DNA from: Azotobacter vinelandii CA
Lineage (GTDB): Bacteria > Pseudomonadota > Gammaproteobacteria > Pseudomonadales > Pseudomonadaceae
NCBI RefSeq assembly: GCF_000380335.1
Contig: NC_021149.1
Coordinates: 1,054,001-1,118,000, forward strand
Length of the DNA stretch: 64,000 nt
Direction of reading: 5' to 3'
Position 1 is the stretch's first letter, and every line of letters starts with the position of its first letter. The notes under the pieces were generated by a model. It saw only the letters and a list, made by a program, of their open reading frames with translations. It made no database searches and was not told where the DNA came from. The translations under genes and the position numbers were made by a program. Positions 37,706 through 48,402 of this stretch are shown here, in pieces.

Positions 37706-37806
37706 GTTTTGTAATCTTCTTTTTGTTTTCTTAATTTGTTGTTTTTCAAGTAAAAAATTAATTGTTTTCGATTTCGGTGGAGTCGTCGGCGTCTGCTTTC
37801 GCGAAT

Positions 37807-37829
37807 ATCCGTTCGAATTCCGGTTGGAT
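37807..37829 (-). promoter_or_regulatory. Candidate upstream activator site
   Basis: An imperfect palindrome: ATCCGTTCGA and CCGGTTGGAT around ATT (arms match at 7 of 10). It is centred about 114 bp from the -24 element and resembles the palindromes at 40333-40376. Confidence 0.4.
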
Positions 37830-38020
37830 TTGTGCGACGCAAGATGAGGAGTTGCCGTATATCCGGGAGAGCGCTTTTCGATGCGCTGTCGAATATATGA
37901 ATGGCGACGGCGAAGTCGCTCGGAGAAGTTCCACGGGCGAGTGGCTCGAGTTCGGCGAAGAGGCTAGGGAAGTTGCGTGTCGCCGATATCGAGGCATGGC
38001 GGGCGGACACTTCGGCGACA

Positions 38021-38040
38021 GGGCCGGAAGCCTCCGGCCC
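38021..38040 (-). terminator. Hairpin after the activator gene
   Basis: GGGCCGGA and TCCGGCCC form a perfect 8-bp stem with a 4-nt loop, about 42 bp beyond the activator stop. No T-run follows. Confidence 0.35.
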
Positions 38041-38081
38041 CGGGCGGGGACGGAGGCGGGGCGAGCGGGGAGGGGGTGGGC

Positions 38082-40100
<2,019 letters not shown>

Positions 40101-40332
40101 GTTCGTCTCCTTTGACCGCGTCGCCGCCTCGGTGAGCGCGGCGCTCGGTTCTCTCTTGTATTTTTTATGACCCGCCGCGAAGCCGTTCCCGAGTCCGGCG
40201 CCGGGTTTGCCGGTCGCTCGGCCGGGTGCGTTTGCAAGCCGGTTCCGGACATGGAGCAATATGTGCGCCAACGCCCGTCGCCGGCCTGCGTGGCGGCCGA
40301 AGCGGAGCGGCCGGCCGTTCGCGTCCGGAACG

Positions 40333-40376
40333 GGCGTTCGATTGTCGGGCGCCGCTGCGTTCGAAAATCGAACGCA
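40333..40376. promoter_or_regulatory. Two tandem activator-type palindromes
   Basis: At 40356-40376, TGCGTTCGA and TCGAACGCA form perfect 9-bp arms around AAA. At 40333-40353, GGCGTTCGA and TCGGGCGCC form a related palindrome around TTG. Centres are 23 bp apart, about two DNA turns. The perfect site is about 119 bp upstream of the G3E -24 element, as expected for an enhancer-binding protein. Confidence 0.6.
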
Positions 40377-40483
40377 CGTCGGTACGAATTCCCGCTGGGC
40401 GCGGGGTCTTTCGCACGGGCCGGGAGGCGCGGTGCGACCGCCTGCCGGCGTGCCGGGGGTTTTTGCCGGCGGTCGCCGGGGCC

Positions 40484-40498
40484 TGGCCCGGCCTTTGC
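40484..40498 (+). promoter_or_regulatory. Sigma-54 (-24/-12) promoter of the G3E gene
   Basis: TGGCCC-GGCCT-TTGC, one mismatch from TGGCAC-N5-TTGC, with the required GG-N10-GC spacing. The ATG lies 52 bp downstream. Confidence 0.65.
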
Positions 40499-40549
40499 TG
40501 TCGGTTCCAGGCGCCAAGCTCGGAAACCACCCACGACACCGGAGGCACC

Positions 40550-41803
40550 ATGCCCAGTCCCGTTGCGGAGCGCCCCGTCGGGCGCATTCCGGTCAGCCTG
40601 CTCACCGGCTTTCTCGGCGCAGGCAAGACGACCCTGTTGAAGCAGTTGATGAAGGACCCCGCGATGGCGGGCAGCGTGCTGTTGATCAACGAGTTCGGCG
40701 AGGTCGGTATCGACCATCACCTGGTCGACAGGCTCGACGAGCACACCCTGCTGCTCGACTCCGGGTGCATCTGCTGCAGCGTGCAGGGCGATCTGGTGCG
40801 GGCCCTGCGGGAACTCCACCAGCGCTTTTCCCGGCGGGAAATCCCCGCGCTTTCCCGCGTGCTCATCGAGACGACCGGGCTCGCCGACCCGGTTCCCCTC
40901 GTCGGTACGCTGATGGAGGAGCGCTTCGTCGCGGCGCGCTACCTGTGCGACGGCGTGCTGACGGTCGTCGACGCGGAACACGGTCTCGATCAGTTGGGCC
41001 GCTATCGCGAGGCCGTGCGCCAGGTAGCCATGGCCGACCGCCTGCTGATCGGCAAGGGCGACCTTTGCGATGCCGCGACCCGGACGCGGCTGGAGGCGAA
41101 ACTCGCCGCTCTCAACCCCACGGCGCTCCGTCTGGAGGTGCGCCACGGCAAGGTGCCGGCGGATCGGCTGTTCGGCGGCGGCATCTACGCCGCCGCCGGA
41201 AAGTCGCCCGACGTCGCCCGCTGGCTGATGGACGAGCGCGGACGCTATCGGCCGCTGGCGGCGCCGGCCGGCCTGGCGCATGGAGCGGCCGTGCAGCGGC
41301 GCCTGCACGTCGAGCGGCATGGCGACGGCGTCTCGTCCTTCGTCGTGCGCTTCGAGGCGCCGGTCCCGTGGCCGGGTTTCGCGGTGTCGCTCGGGCGCAT
41401 CCTGGCGGCGCACGGGCAACGGCTGCTGCGGGTGAAGGGCTTGATGGCGGTGGCCGGCGATCCACAGCCGCATGTCATCCAGTGCGTGCAGGACGCGGCC
41501 TATCCGCCCGTACGGCTCCCGGCCTGGCCCGCCGATGGCGCTTTCGCCGACCGCTGCGGGCGATTGGTGTTCATCGCGCGGGATCTCGAGCCGGCGGCGG
41601 TCGAGAGCATCCGCGAGGCGCTGACTGACCTTCCCGGCACGGCAGCGGCCATGCGCATGGCCGCTGCCCGGCCCCTGCTGCCCACGCGCTGCTGGCTCGG
41701 CCGGCACATGCCGGTCGGCTCCGAGCGGGACATCGAACTCGATGCCTGGTTCGTCCGCCCGAAGCGTTTCGCGAAACGCCCCGTCATCGGCACGTGCGAC
41801 TGA
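40550..41803 (+). CDS. G3E-family GTPase metallochaperone (CobW/YjiA-like)
   Basis: A 417-residue GTPase of the COG0523/G3E family that binds and delivers transition metals. Walker A is [16 protein letters not shown] near residue 20. The family metal-binding motif GCICCSV (CxCC) is at about residue 75. ETTGLADPVPLV supplies the switch region, and IGKGDLCD replaces the usual NKxD guanine motif. The C-terminal CobW_C domain extends to the end. GGAGG precedes the ATG. Its position divergent from the activator and its sigma-54 promoter suggest it serves the carboxylase, whose relatives contain Zn, Mn or Fe; this is inference. Confidence 0.88.
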   Translation: MPSPVAERPVGRIPVSLLTGFLGAGKTTLLKQLMKDPAMAGSVLLINEFGEVGIDHHLVDRLDEHTLLLDSGCICCSVQGDLVRALRELHQRFSRREIPALSRVLIETTGLADPVPLVGTLMEERFVAARYLCDGVLTVVDAEHGLDQLGRYREAVRQVAMADRLLIGKGDLCDAATRTRLEAKLAALNPTALRLEVRHGKVPADRLFGGGIYAAAGKSPDVARWLMDERGRYRPLAAPAGLAHGAAVQRRLHVERHGDGVSSFVVRFEAPVPWPGFAVSLGRILAAHGQRLLRVKGLMAVAGDPQPHVIQCVQDAAYPPVRLPAWPADGAFADRCGRLVFIARDLEPAAVESIREALTDLPGTAAAMRMAAARPLLPTRCWLGRHMPVGSERDIELDAWFVRPKRFAKRPVIGTCD

Positions 41804-41830
41804 ATCTTGCCGTCGAGCCGCCGGAGGGGC

Positions 41831-42655
41831 TCAGGCGCGCTCCAGCTCCCCGGCAGCGAACGGCGGCGGGCGTCGTGGCCAGTCCAGCGCCAGTTTCTCG
41901 AACTCGCGCGCCAGCAGGCTGGCGACCAGCAGGTCGCGCAGCCAGCGGCGGTCGGCCGGGATCACGTACCAGGGCGCGGCGGGACTGTGGCTGGCGGCCA
42001 GCACCGCGGCCCAGCGCGCCTGGCGCTCGGCGAACCGGCGGTGCGCGGCGAGATCGCCGGCGGCCAGCTTCCAGCGCTTGTCCGGGCGCTCCAGGCGTCG
42101 GCGCAGGCGACGTTTCTGCTCGGCGCGGGATATCTGCAGGTAGCACTTGAGCGGCTGGATGCCGTGGGCGACGAGGCGCGCCTCGAACGCCTCGATCCGC
42201 GCCAGGCGGCCGGGCAGCTCGGCGTCGCCGCACAGGCCGTCCAGCGGGTCGCTGACCAGCGCCTCGTAATGGCTGCGGTCGAACACCCCGAGTTGGCCGG
42301 GCGCGGGCAGGCGCCGGCGGTAGCGCCAGAGGAAGTCGTGGCGGCGCTCGCCGGCATCCGGCGGCTGGAAGTCGTGGACCGCCAGGGCGAGCGGATCGAG
42401 GCCGGCCAGCACACGGCGGATCACGCCATCCTTGCCGGAACAGTCCGGTCCCTGCAGGACCAGCAGCAGGGCGCTGCGGCGGTTGGCGCGCAGCATAGTC
42501 GAGCGCCGGCGCAGCCAGTCCCGGAGCGCCGCCAGGCGGACGGCGGCATCGGCCTTGTCCAGTCCGAAGCGGCGTGCCGGATCGCCGTCCAGCGGCGCTT
42601 CCGGGGTGCACAGGCAGGCGTCGAGGAGCGCATCGGGCAGGCGCGGCACGGGCAT
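41831..42655 (-). CDS. PPK2-family polyphosphate kinase
   Basis: A 274-residue polyphosphate-dependent nucleotide kinase. Walker A is VLQGPDCSGKDGVIRRV (about residues 66-82), lid/Walker B features are GVFDRSHYEALV and the Arg-rich AEQKRRLRRRLERPDKRWKL. The helical HxxxxW/RxxR end is APWYVIPADRRWLRDLLVA. The PPK2 family transfers phosphate between polyphosphate and ADP, AMP or GDP; the sequence alone does not fix the nucleotide specificity. It begins 13 bp after the yejK stop, so the two are probably one operon. GAGGA lies directly against the ATG, an unusually short spacing. Confidence 0.88.
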   Translation of the reverse strand: MPVPRLPDALLDACLCTPEAPLDGDPARRFGLDKADAAVRLAALRDWLRRRSTMLRANRRSALLLVLQGPDCSGKDGVIRRVLAGLDPLALAVHDFQPPDAGERRHDFLWRYRRRLPAPGQLGVFDRSHYEALVSDPLDGLCGDAELPGRLARIEAFEARLVAHGIQPLKCYLQISRAEQKRRLRRRLERPDKRWKLAAGDLAAHRRFAERQARWAAVLAASHSPAAPWYVIPADRRWLRDLLVASLLAREFEKLALDWPRRPPPFAAGELERA

Positions 42656-42668
42656 TCCTCGCGCGGGC

Positions 42669-43682
42669 CTACTGGCCGTCCTTGCGGCGCTTGAGCTGGT
42701 CCTTCAACTGGCTCGGCACCTGGCGGATAGTCAGGGTGTCGTGCTCCTCGTCGTATTCGACCCGCGAACCCAGCAGGTGCGCCTCGAAGCTGATCGACAG
42801 GCCCTCGGCGCGGCCGGTGAAGCGGCGGAACTGGTTGAGGGTGCGCTTGTCCGGCGGAATTTCCGGCGACAGGCCGTAGTCCTTGTTGCGGATATGTTCG
42901 TAGAAGGCTCGCGGGCGCTCCTCGTCGATCAGCCCGGACAGCTCCTCCAGGGCGATCGGCGCACCGAGGCGGGCCTGGGTGCTGGCGTAGTCGACCAGTG
43001 CGCTGGTTTTCTCGCGGGCCTCTTCCTCGGCCAGGTCCTCGCTCTCGACGAAGTCGCTGAAGGCCTTGAGCAGGGTGCGCGTCTCGCCGGGCGCGTCGAC
43101 GCCCTCGCGACAGCCGATGAAGTCGCGGAAGTAGTCCGAGACCTTCTTGCCGTTCTTGCCCTTGATGAAGGAGATGTACTGCTTCGACTGCCGGTTATTG
43201 CGCCACTCGGAGAGATTGATCCGCGCCGCCAGGTGCAGTTGGGCGAGATCCAGGTGCTTGGCCGGCGCCACCTCCAGGGTCTCGGTGACGGTCACTCCCT
43301 CGCTGTGGTGGAGCAGGGCGATGGCCAGGTACTCGGTCATGCCCTGCTGGTAGTGGGCGAACAGTACGTGGCCGCCGCTGGACAGGTTGGACTCCTCCAT
43401 CAGCGTCTTCAGGTGCTCCACGGCCTGGCGGCTGAACGCGGCGAAGTCCCGGGCGCCCTCCAAGTAGGCGCCCAGCCAGCCGCTGAAGGGGTAGGCGCCG
43501 GATTCCTCCTGGAACAGTCCCCAGGCCTTGCCCTGCTTGGCGTTGTAGCTGTCGTTGAGGTCGACGAGCAGGTTCTCCAGCGCCTGCGACTCGGCCAGCT
43601 CGGAATCGCGGGCGTGCAGCACGGCGGGGCTGCCGTCGGGTTTCTTCTCGATCAGATGAACGATGCAGTGGCGTATCGGCAC
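42669..43682 (-). CDS. yejK: Nucleoid-associated protein YejK/NdpA
   Basis: A 337-residue nucleoid-associated protein of the 37-kDa NdpA family. It starts [16 protein letters not shown] after a GTG codon at 43682. The family signature continues through [39 protein letters not shown] (shown as [11 protein letters not shown]) and [20 protein letters not shown]. Length and sequence match the pseudomonad protein closely. The start codon is GTG; no ATG is near. The gene is upstream of the PPK2 gene in the same orientation. Confidence 0.95.
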   Translation of the reverse strand: MPIRHCIVHLIEKKPDGSPAVLHARDSELAESQALENLLVDLNDSYNAKQGKAWGLFQEESGAYPFSGWLGAYLEGARDFAAFSRQAVEHLKTLMEESNLSSGGHVLFAHYQQGMTEYLAIALLHHSEGVTVTETLEVAPAKHLDLAQLHLAARINLSEWRNNRQSKQYISFIKGKNGKKVSDYFRDFIGCREGVDAPGETRTLLKAFSDFVESEDLAEEEAREKTSALVDYASTQARLGAPIALEELSGLIDEERPRAFYEHIRNKDYGLSPEIPPDKRTLNQFRRFTGRAEGLSISFEAHLLGSRVEYDEEHDTLTIRQVPSQLKDQLKRRKDGQ

Positions 43683-43830
43683 GGCGGTCTCGGGCAGTGA
43701 GAAAAGGATGCGGCAGTTTACCCGAGGCGGTGGGAAGAGGGCGGGGCGCCGTTCCGGCGAAGATGCGTGGAAGCGGAAGAGGCGTGCGGTCCGGCCAGCG
43801 CTGGCGCCGGGGCGGACGGTTCGCGGTGTG

Positions 43831-43851
43831 GAGCCCGCGTCCTGCGGGCTC
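43831..43851. terminator. Hairpin terminator candidate
   Basis: GAGCCCGC (43831-43838) and GCGGGCTC (43844-43851) form a perfect 8-bp stem with a 5-nt loop, 12 bp beyond the stop of the small membrane protein gene (minus strand). Confidence 0.45.
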
Positions 43852-43863
43852 TAGCGAGTATGT

Positions 43864-44079
43864 CTAGCGTCTTCTTCTCTTCGTGGCGCGCTCCAGCCGC
43901 TGCAGGTGCTCCCAGGCCTGCTGCTGCGCGGCGAATTCTTGACGGGCCCACAGATCGTCCTGCGAGCCGTCGAGTCGATATGGCGCCCTCGCTCGCGTCC
44001 AGCGATTCAGATACAGCCTCCGGCCAAGCAGGGCGCAACCCAGTAACGCAAGGATAAGAGTGGTGCTGATCGTGAACAT
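43864..44079 (-). CDS. Small single-pass membrane protein
   Basis: A 71-residue protein with one N-terminal membrane segment (FTISTTLILALLGCALLG) and a charged cytoplasmic tail ending LERATKRRRR. The tail includes SQDDLWARQEFAAQQQAWEH, likely a short coiled helix. Start ATG 44079 has GGAGAG upstream. I do not recognise a characterised family; similar small proteins occur in pseudomonads. It sits alone between yejK and a HAD phosphatase gene, followed by a hairpin. Confidence 0.7.
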   Translation of the reverse strand: MFTISTTLILALLGCALLGRRLYLNRWTRARAPYRLDGSQDDLWARQEFAAQQQAWEHLQRLERATKRRRR

Positions 44080-44199
44080 CGTTCGCTCTCCGTTGCGGGA
44101 TGTTCTGTAACTGTAGCAGGCGATCGCCGGGGCCACGGCGCAGCCGGCGGCTCGTCGGGCGGGTTCCACGCCGCCCGGATCGATTCTGCCGGGGCGGGT

Positions 44200-44901
44200 T
44201 CAGGCGGAGGTTTCGGTGGTGGCTGGATAGCGCAATCTTTCGACCAGCGCCGGCAGTTCGCGCATGTCGTGCAGCAGATGCTCGACTCCCAGTTCACGCA
44301 GGATCTCGCCCTGTTCCGGGGGAATGTGGCTGGCGCCGAGGAAGCCGATCACCCGCATGCCGGCGGTAAGGGCAGCGGTGGCTCCGGTAGCGCTGTCTTC
44401 GACGACCAGGCAGCGTTGCGGCTCCACGCCCGCCGTGCCGGCCGCCAGCAGGTAGAGGTCCGGCGCTGGCTTGGGGCGCTTGACCAGGTCGGCGCCGAAC
44501 ACGCCGACATCGACCCGCTCGGTCAGCCCGGTGCGTTGCAGGGCGTAGTGCACCGCCTCGCTCTGGCTGTTGGAGGCGACCGCCAGCGGCAGGTCGATCG
44601 CGCAGAGCGCCTCGCGCACGTGGGGAATGGCCTGCACCTCGGCGCGGATGATCGCCTCGGCGCGGCGGCGCACGTTGGGGTGGAAGTCGGCCGGCAGGTC
44701 GAGGCCGAAATGCGCGGCGACCCGGGCGATGATGTCGCGGCTCTGCAGGCCGAAGGTGCCGGCCAGCAGCACGTCCAGCTCGTGTTCCGGCACCAGCGCG
44801 GCGAGCGCCTCGCGGACCACGCGGCCGGTGATGATTTCACTGTCGATCAGCACGCCGTCGCAATCGCAGATCAGTAGGTCGATATGGCTGGTTCGGGTCA
44901 T
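44200..44901 (-). CDS. HAD-superfamily phosphatase (subfamily IA, YieH-like)
   Basis: A 233-residue hydrolase. Motif I is LICDCDGVLIDSEI (nucleophile Asp and acid Asp), motif II the Ser/Asn of LAVASNSQSEAV, motif III the Lys of KRPKPAPDLYLLAA, and motif IV the acidic VVEDSATGATAALTAGM. The cap insertion after motif I is helical (subclass C1). The closest recalled type is the YieH/phosphoglycolate phosphatase-like group acting on sugar phosphates; the substrate is not determined. An in-frame ATG at 44955 exists, but 44901 has AGAGG upstream and fits the usual length. Confidence 0.85.
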   Translation of the reverse strand: MTRTSHIDLLICDCDGVLIDSEIITGRVVREALAALVPEHELDVLLAGTFGLQSRDIIARVAAHFGLDLPADFHPNVRRRAEAIIRAEVQAIPHVREALCAIDLPLAVASNSQSEAVHYALQRTGLTERVDVGVFGADLVKRPKPAPDLYLLAAGTAGVEPQRCLVVEDSATGATAALTAGMRVIGFLGASHIPPEQGEILRELGVEHLLHDMRELPALVERLRYPATTETSA

Positions 44902-45001
44902 ACGCGGGCCTCTTTGGCGAGTTCGTTTTCCAGTATCCGAAGACGGTCCGTGCATATAACCCGGCCGGAGGGACAGTGCGCAAGGCTCCTTGGATGGCAG
45001 G

Positions 45002-46339
45002 CTAGTCCGCGCGTGGCGTTTCCTCGGGCGGCCGCTGTTCGCCGGCGATCCCGCGCAGCCGTTCGATCATGTAGCGCACGTGCAGGTGCAGGCTGTACAG
45101 CTCGTGGGAGTAGGACAGCGGCAGCTCGACCCGGCCGAGGCGCTTTTCCATCTCCTGGAGGCGGGCGATTTCCTCCGCCTCGTGGCCGCGGATGCTGCCG
45201 TCGTGGATGCGCGCGTCGATCTCGTGCAGATGCCGGTACCACTTGTAGGTCCTCGCGCGCATGCGCCATTCGTAGAGCGGCGAGACCAGTTTGCCGAGCG
45301 GCAGCAGGATGGCCAGGAAGGGGATCAGCAGCACGATGTAGCGGTCGACCAGCGAGGCGATGCGAAACGGCAAAAAGCGTTGCAGGTAGGGCAGGCCGCT
45401 GTGGTAGTAGCTGTCGGCCTCCTTGGTCAGGGGAAAGCCGCTCGGTTCGGGACGCGGGAAGCTGCCCGGCGGGTCGATCAGGCTGCCCGGCCGGAGAATC
45501 CGCCGCGAGCTTTCCAGCAGCAGCGGGGTCAGCGCCGGGTGCAGGCCATGGTTGGCGACCAGGGTGGCCACCGGCGACAGGGTGGTGAGCGGCCGGTCGG
45601 GGCTGTTGTGGGCCAGATCGAGCAGCCCTTCCGGCAGGGGCAGCGTCTTGAGGTAGGGCAGGTGCGCCTGGTAGGCCGCGGCGCGGCGCAGGTCGGCCAG
45701 GCGCAGCGCGGGATTGCGCGCCAGCGCCTGGATCAGGGCATTTTCCGGCGGTCCGACGAAGAAGGCCGCGTCCAGGCTGCCGTTTTCGAGCGCGGCGCTC
45801 GCCTGCCGGCCACCGAGGGCCAGCCAGTCCGGCTCCCGCGCGATATCGCTGGCCTCGAGGAGGCCGAGGACCACCGCCTGGGTACCGCTGCCGTCCTGGC
45901 CGAGGCCGATCCGCCTGCCGCGCAGTCCGGGCAGATCGCGGATGTCGAGGTCGCGGCGCTGGAACAGCCACAACGGTTCCTGGTAGAGCGCGCCGAGCCC
46001 GTGCAGGCGCTGGTGCTCCTCCGGCGTCAACTGCCGCTCGGTGCCGCTCTGCACCAGGGCGATCTGCACCGGGCCGTCCGCGGCGAGCAGGCGGCGGAGG
46101 TTGTCCGGCGAGCCGGCCGTGGCGATCAGTTCCAGTGCGATGCCTTCCTCGGCCAGGCGGGCTTTCAACTGTTCGCCGAAGGCCTGGTAGCCGCCGCCCT
46201 CGGGGCCGGTGGCCAGGCTCAGGCGGGTCGGCGGGGCCGGGTCGAGGGCCAGGACGAACAGGATGCCGATCAGCAGCAGGATGGGTACCAGCCAGAGGTT
46301 GGCCTTGAGGTAGATCTTCAGGTCGTGCAGGCGGGTCAT
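45002..46339 (-). CDS. TAXI-family TRAP solute-binding-like membrane protein
   Basis: A 445-residue protein anchored by an N-terminal membrane segment (LWLVPILLLIGILFVLAL). The periplasmic binding domain starts RLSLATGPEGGGYQAFGEQL and continues LIATAGSPDNLRRLLA and IALVQSGTER, the TAXI solute-receptor pattern. A second membrane segment follows at about residue 335 (YIVLLIPFLAILLPLG), and then a helical cytoplasmic tail (WRMRARTYKWYRHLHEIDAR). Free TAXI receptors lack this C-terminal membrane part, and no TRAP permease gene is adjacent, so it may act as a sensor rather than in transport. Confidence 0.82.
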   Translation of the reverse strand: MTRLHDLKIYLKANLWLVPILLLIGILFVLALDPAPPTRLSLATGPEGGGYQAFGEQLKARLAEEGIALELIATAGSPDNLRRLLAADGPVQIALVQSGTERQLTPEEHQRLHGLGALYQEPLWLFQRRDLDIRDLPGLRGRRIGLGQDGSGTQAVVLGLLEASDIAREPDWLALGGRQASAALENGSLDAAFFVGPPENALIQALARNPALRLADLRRAAAYQAHLPYLKTLPLPEGLLDLAHNSPDRPLTTLSPVATLVANHGLHPALTPLLLESSRRILRPGSLIDPPGSFPRPEPSGFPLTKEADSYYHSGLPYLQRFLPFRIASLVDRYIVLLIPFLAILLPLGKLVSPLYEWRMRARTYKWYRHLHEIDARIHDGSIRGHEAEEIARLQEMEKRLGRVELPLSYSHELYSLHLHVRYMIERLRGIAGEQRPPEETPRAD

Positions 46340-46546
46340 GGCTTTCGATCACCCACGGTGGCGAACGGTGCATGGGCTGGCCGGCGATGTTCTCGGGTTC
46401 GCCGACCATGCCCTGTGGGAGTGAACTCGTTCGCGATGCCGCGGGTTTTGCCGGCAGTCGAGCGCGGATGAATCCGCTCCTGCGGCGAGCTCGTTCACGT
46501 CGTCGTCGTAGCCAAGAAGATAGCCAAGCCGCCAGATGGATGCCGT

Positions 46547-47458
46547 TCAGCGCGCCCACGGCGGGCGGGCGGCGAAGGCTTCGACCAGGTAGTCGAGCAT
46601 CGCCCGGACCTTGGCCGGCGGGCGGCGCTCGGGCGGGTAGAGGGCATGGATGCCGCCCAAAGGATGCGGCGGGTGGTCGAGTTCCAGGGACACCAGCTCG
46701 CCGCGCTGCAAGGCGTCGGCGACGATGAACAGCGGCTGGTAGATCAGCCCCTGGCCATCGAGCGCGGCGGCCAGCAGGGCATCGCCGTTGTTCGCCGCCA
46801 GGTCGCCGGAAATCGCCACGCGCACGCTGCCGTCGCGGCCGAAGGCCCATTCCCGGCTGCCACCCCAGGACGACAGGCTGTAGCCCAGGCAGTTGTGCTG
46901 GCCCAGCTCGACGACCCGCCGCGGCACGCCGCGCCGGTCGAGATAGTCCGGCGCGGCGCAGACCAGCGTCGGGCAGTCGCCGAGGCGGCGCGCCTGCAGC
47001 GGGCTGTCGGCGAGCCGGCCGATGCGCACGGCCAGGTCCCAGCGGTCCTCGATGAGGTCGACCTGACTGTCGGTCAGGCCCAGTTCGATGCGCACCGCCG
47101 GATGACGGCGGGCGAAGGCCGGCAGCAGCGGAGCGATGAAGCGGTTGCCGAAGCTCAGCGGCACGTTCATGCGCAGCAGGCCGCTGGCCTCGACCCGCTG
47201 CGAGAGCAGCGCCGCCTCGGCCTCGTCGAGTTCGCCGAGGAGGCGCTGGCAGGTGTCCAGGTACTGGCTGCCGGCGTCGGTGAGGACCAGGCGCCGGGTG
47301 CTGCGCTGGAACAGCTTGAGGCCGAGACGCCGCTCCAGGGCGTCCACGTGCTTGGTCGCCATGGCCGGCGACATCTCCAGTTGACGGGCGGCGGCGGACA
47401 GGCTGCCGGCGCTGGCGGCGCGGACGAAGACGCGCATGCCGGTGATGCGATCGAGCAT
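46547..47458 (-). CDS. LysR-family transcriptional regulator
   Basis: A 303-residue regulator. The N-terminal winged helix-turn-helix (about residues 1-60) reads GMRVFVRAASAGSLSAAARQ, then MSPAMATKHVDALERRLGLK and LFQRSTRRLVLTDAG. The effector-binding domain follows from about residue 90. It belongs to the large CrgA/DhcR-like group. AGGAAA precedes the ATG. It is divergent from a dioxygenase/SDR/DUF2218/cytochrome b561 gene set, and a 22-bp palindrome lies between them, so it probably controls that set. The inducer is unknown. Confidence 0.92.
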   Translation of the reverse strand: MLDRITGMRVFVRAASAGSLSAAARQLEMSPAMATKHVDALERRLGLKLFQRSTRRLVLTDAGSQYLDTCQRLLGELDEAEAALLSQRVEASGLLRMNVPLSFGNRFIAPLLPAFARRHPAVRIELGLTDSQVDLIEDRWDLAVRIGRLADSPLQARRLGDCPTLVCAAPDYLDRRGVPRRVVELGQHNCLGYSLSSWGGSREWAFGRDGSVRVAISGDLAANNGDALLAAALDGQGLIYQPLFIVADALQRGELVSLELDHPPHPLGGIHALYPPERRPPAKVRAMLDYLVEAFAARPPWAR

Positions 47459-47496
47459 GGGGATTTCCTGCTGTCGGTAAGAACTGCTGCTGCGGA

Positions 47497-47518
47497 CTGG
47501 CAGATTATCCGTTGCCAG
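47497..47518. promoter_or_regulatory. Candidate LysR operator
   Basis: CTGGCA and TGCCAG form perfect 6-bp arms around GATTATCCGT, about 40 bp upstream of both divergent starts. Size and position suit a LysR-type regulator. Confidence 0.45.
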
Positions 47519-47563
47519 GCGCAGGTCCATACTCCCTGCATCCGCCGTCGATGGAGTCTGCCC

Positions 47564-48376
47564 ATGTCCGCCCGCGAAACCATCCAGCCGACCCTGTTCG
47601 TGCCCCATGGGGCCGGCCCCTGTTTCTTCATGGACTGGAATCCGCCGGATGCCTGGAGCGCCATGGCCGCGTTCCTGCGCGGCATCGCCGGCACGCTGGC
47701 GCGGCCGCCACGGGCGATCCTGATGGTCTCGGCGCACTGGCTGGAAGCGGAGTTCGCCGTTGGCGCCGGCCGCCAGCCGGAGCTGATCTACGATTACTAC
47801 GGCTTTCCGCCGCACACCTACGAGCTGCGCTATCCCGCGCCCGGCGATCCGGCGCTGGCCGCGGAAGTCGCCAGGCTGCTCGGCGCGGCCGGGTTGCCTT
47901 GCCGGGGGGATGCGCGGCGCGGCTTCGATCACGGCATGTTCATTCCGCTGAAGCTGATGTTTCCCGCCGCCGACATCCCGGTGGTGCAATTGTCGCTGCG
48001 TCAGGATCTCGACCCCCAGGCGCATTTCGACGCCGGCTGCGCGCTGGCGCCGTTGCGCGAGGAGGGCGTGCTGATCGTCGGCAGCGGCATGAGCTTCCAC
48101 AACATGCGCGGCTACGGCGACCCGCGCTTCGCGCCGGTGTCCGACGAGTTCGACCAGTGGCTGACCGCCACGGTCGAGGCCGGGCCCGCCGAGCGCGCGG
48201 CGCGTCTGGCGCGCTGGGAGGCGGCGCCGGCGGCGCGGCTGTGCCATCCGCCGCGCGCCGAGGAACACCTGCTGCCGCTCATGACGGTCGCCGGCGCGGC
48301 GGCCGAGGGGCGCGGCCGGCGGGTGTTCTCCGATCGGGTGATGGAAACCACCCTGTCCGCCTTCCGTTTCGACTGA
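47564..48376 (+). CDS. DODA-type extradiol dioxygenase (YgiD-like)
   Basis: A 270-residue LigB-superfamily extradiol ring-cleavage dioxygenase, 4,5-DOPA dioxygenase-like. Metal or catalytic His residues appear in VPHGAGPCFF (about residue 15), MVSAHWLE, FDHGMFIPLKLMFP and GSGMSFHNMRGYG. The C-terminal EEHLLPLMTVAGAA is also conserved in the family. GGAG precedes the ATG. It is first in a run of four plus-strand genes divergent from the LysR regulator. The natural substrate is unknown; pirin/quercetin or catechol-type compounds are possibilities. Confidence 0.9.
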   Translation: MSARETIQPTLFVPHGAGPCFFMDWNPPDAWSAMAAFLRGIAGTLARPPRAILMVSAHWLEAEFAVGAGRQPELIYDYYGFPPHTYELRYPAPGDPALAAEVARLLGAAGLPCRGDARRGFDHGMFIPLKLMFPAADIPVVQLSLRQDLDPQAHFDAGCALAPLREEGVLIVGSGMSFHNMRGYGDPRFAPVSDEFDQWLTATVEAGPAERAARLARWEAAPAARLCHPPRAEEHLLPLMTVAGAAAEGRGRRVFSDRVMETTLSAFRFD

Positions 48377-48402
48377 ACCATCGATAATTCAAGGAGATTC
48401 GC

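Larger units (their letters stand above)
37540..38081 (-). promoter_or_regulatory. Regulatory region of the carboxylase operon
   Basis: About 540 bp without a gene, between the activator stop and the first carboxylase gene. It holds the sigma-54 promoter at 37691-37705, a strikingly AT-rich block at about 37705-37775 that may allow DNA bending, and a candidate activator palindrome at 37807-37829. Confidence 0.6.
40101..40549. promoter_or_regulatory. Divergent promoter region between activator and G3E genes
   Basis: About 450 bp with no gene. It holds two tandem palindromes (40333-40376) and a -24/-12 promoter for the G3E gene (40484-40498). An A/T-rich patch at about 40155-40170 (TTGTATTTTTTATG) probably belongs to the activator's own sigma-70 promoter. 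Confidence 0.5.

Noticed and set aside
41764-41779. 16-bp palindrome GCGTTTCGCGAAACGC near the end of the G3E gene
   Set aside because: It lies inside the coding sequence and is explained by the encoded Lys-Arg-Phe-Ala-Lys-Arg; no regulatory role is suggested.
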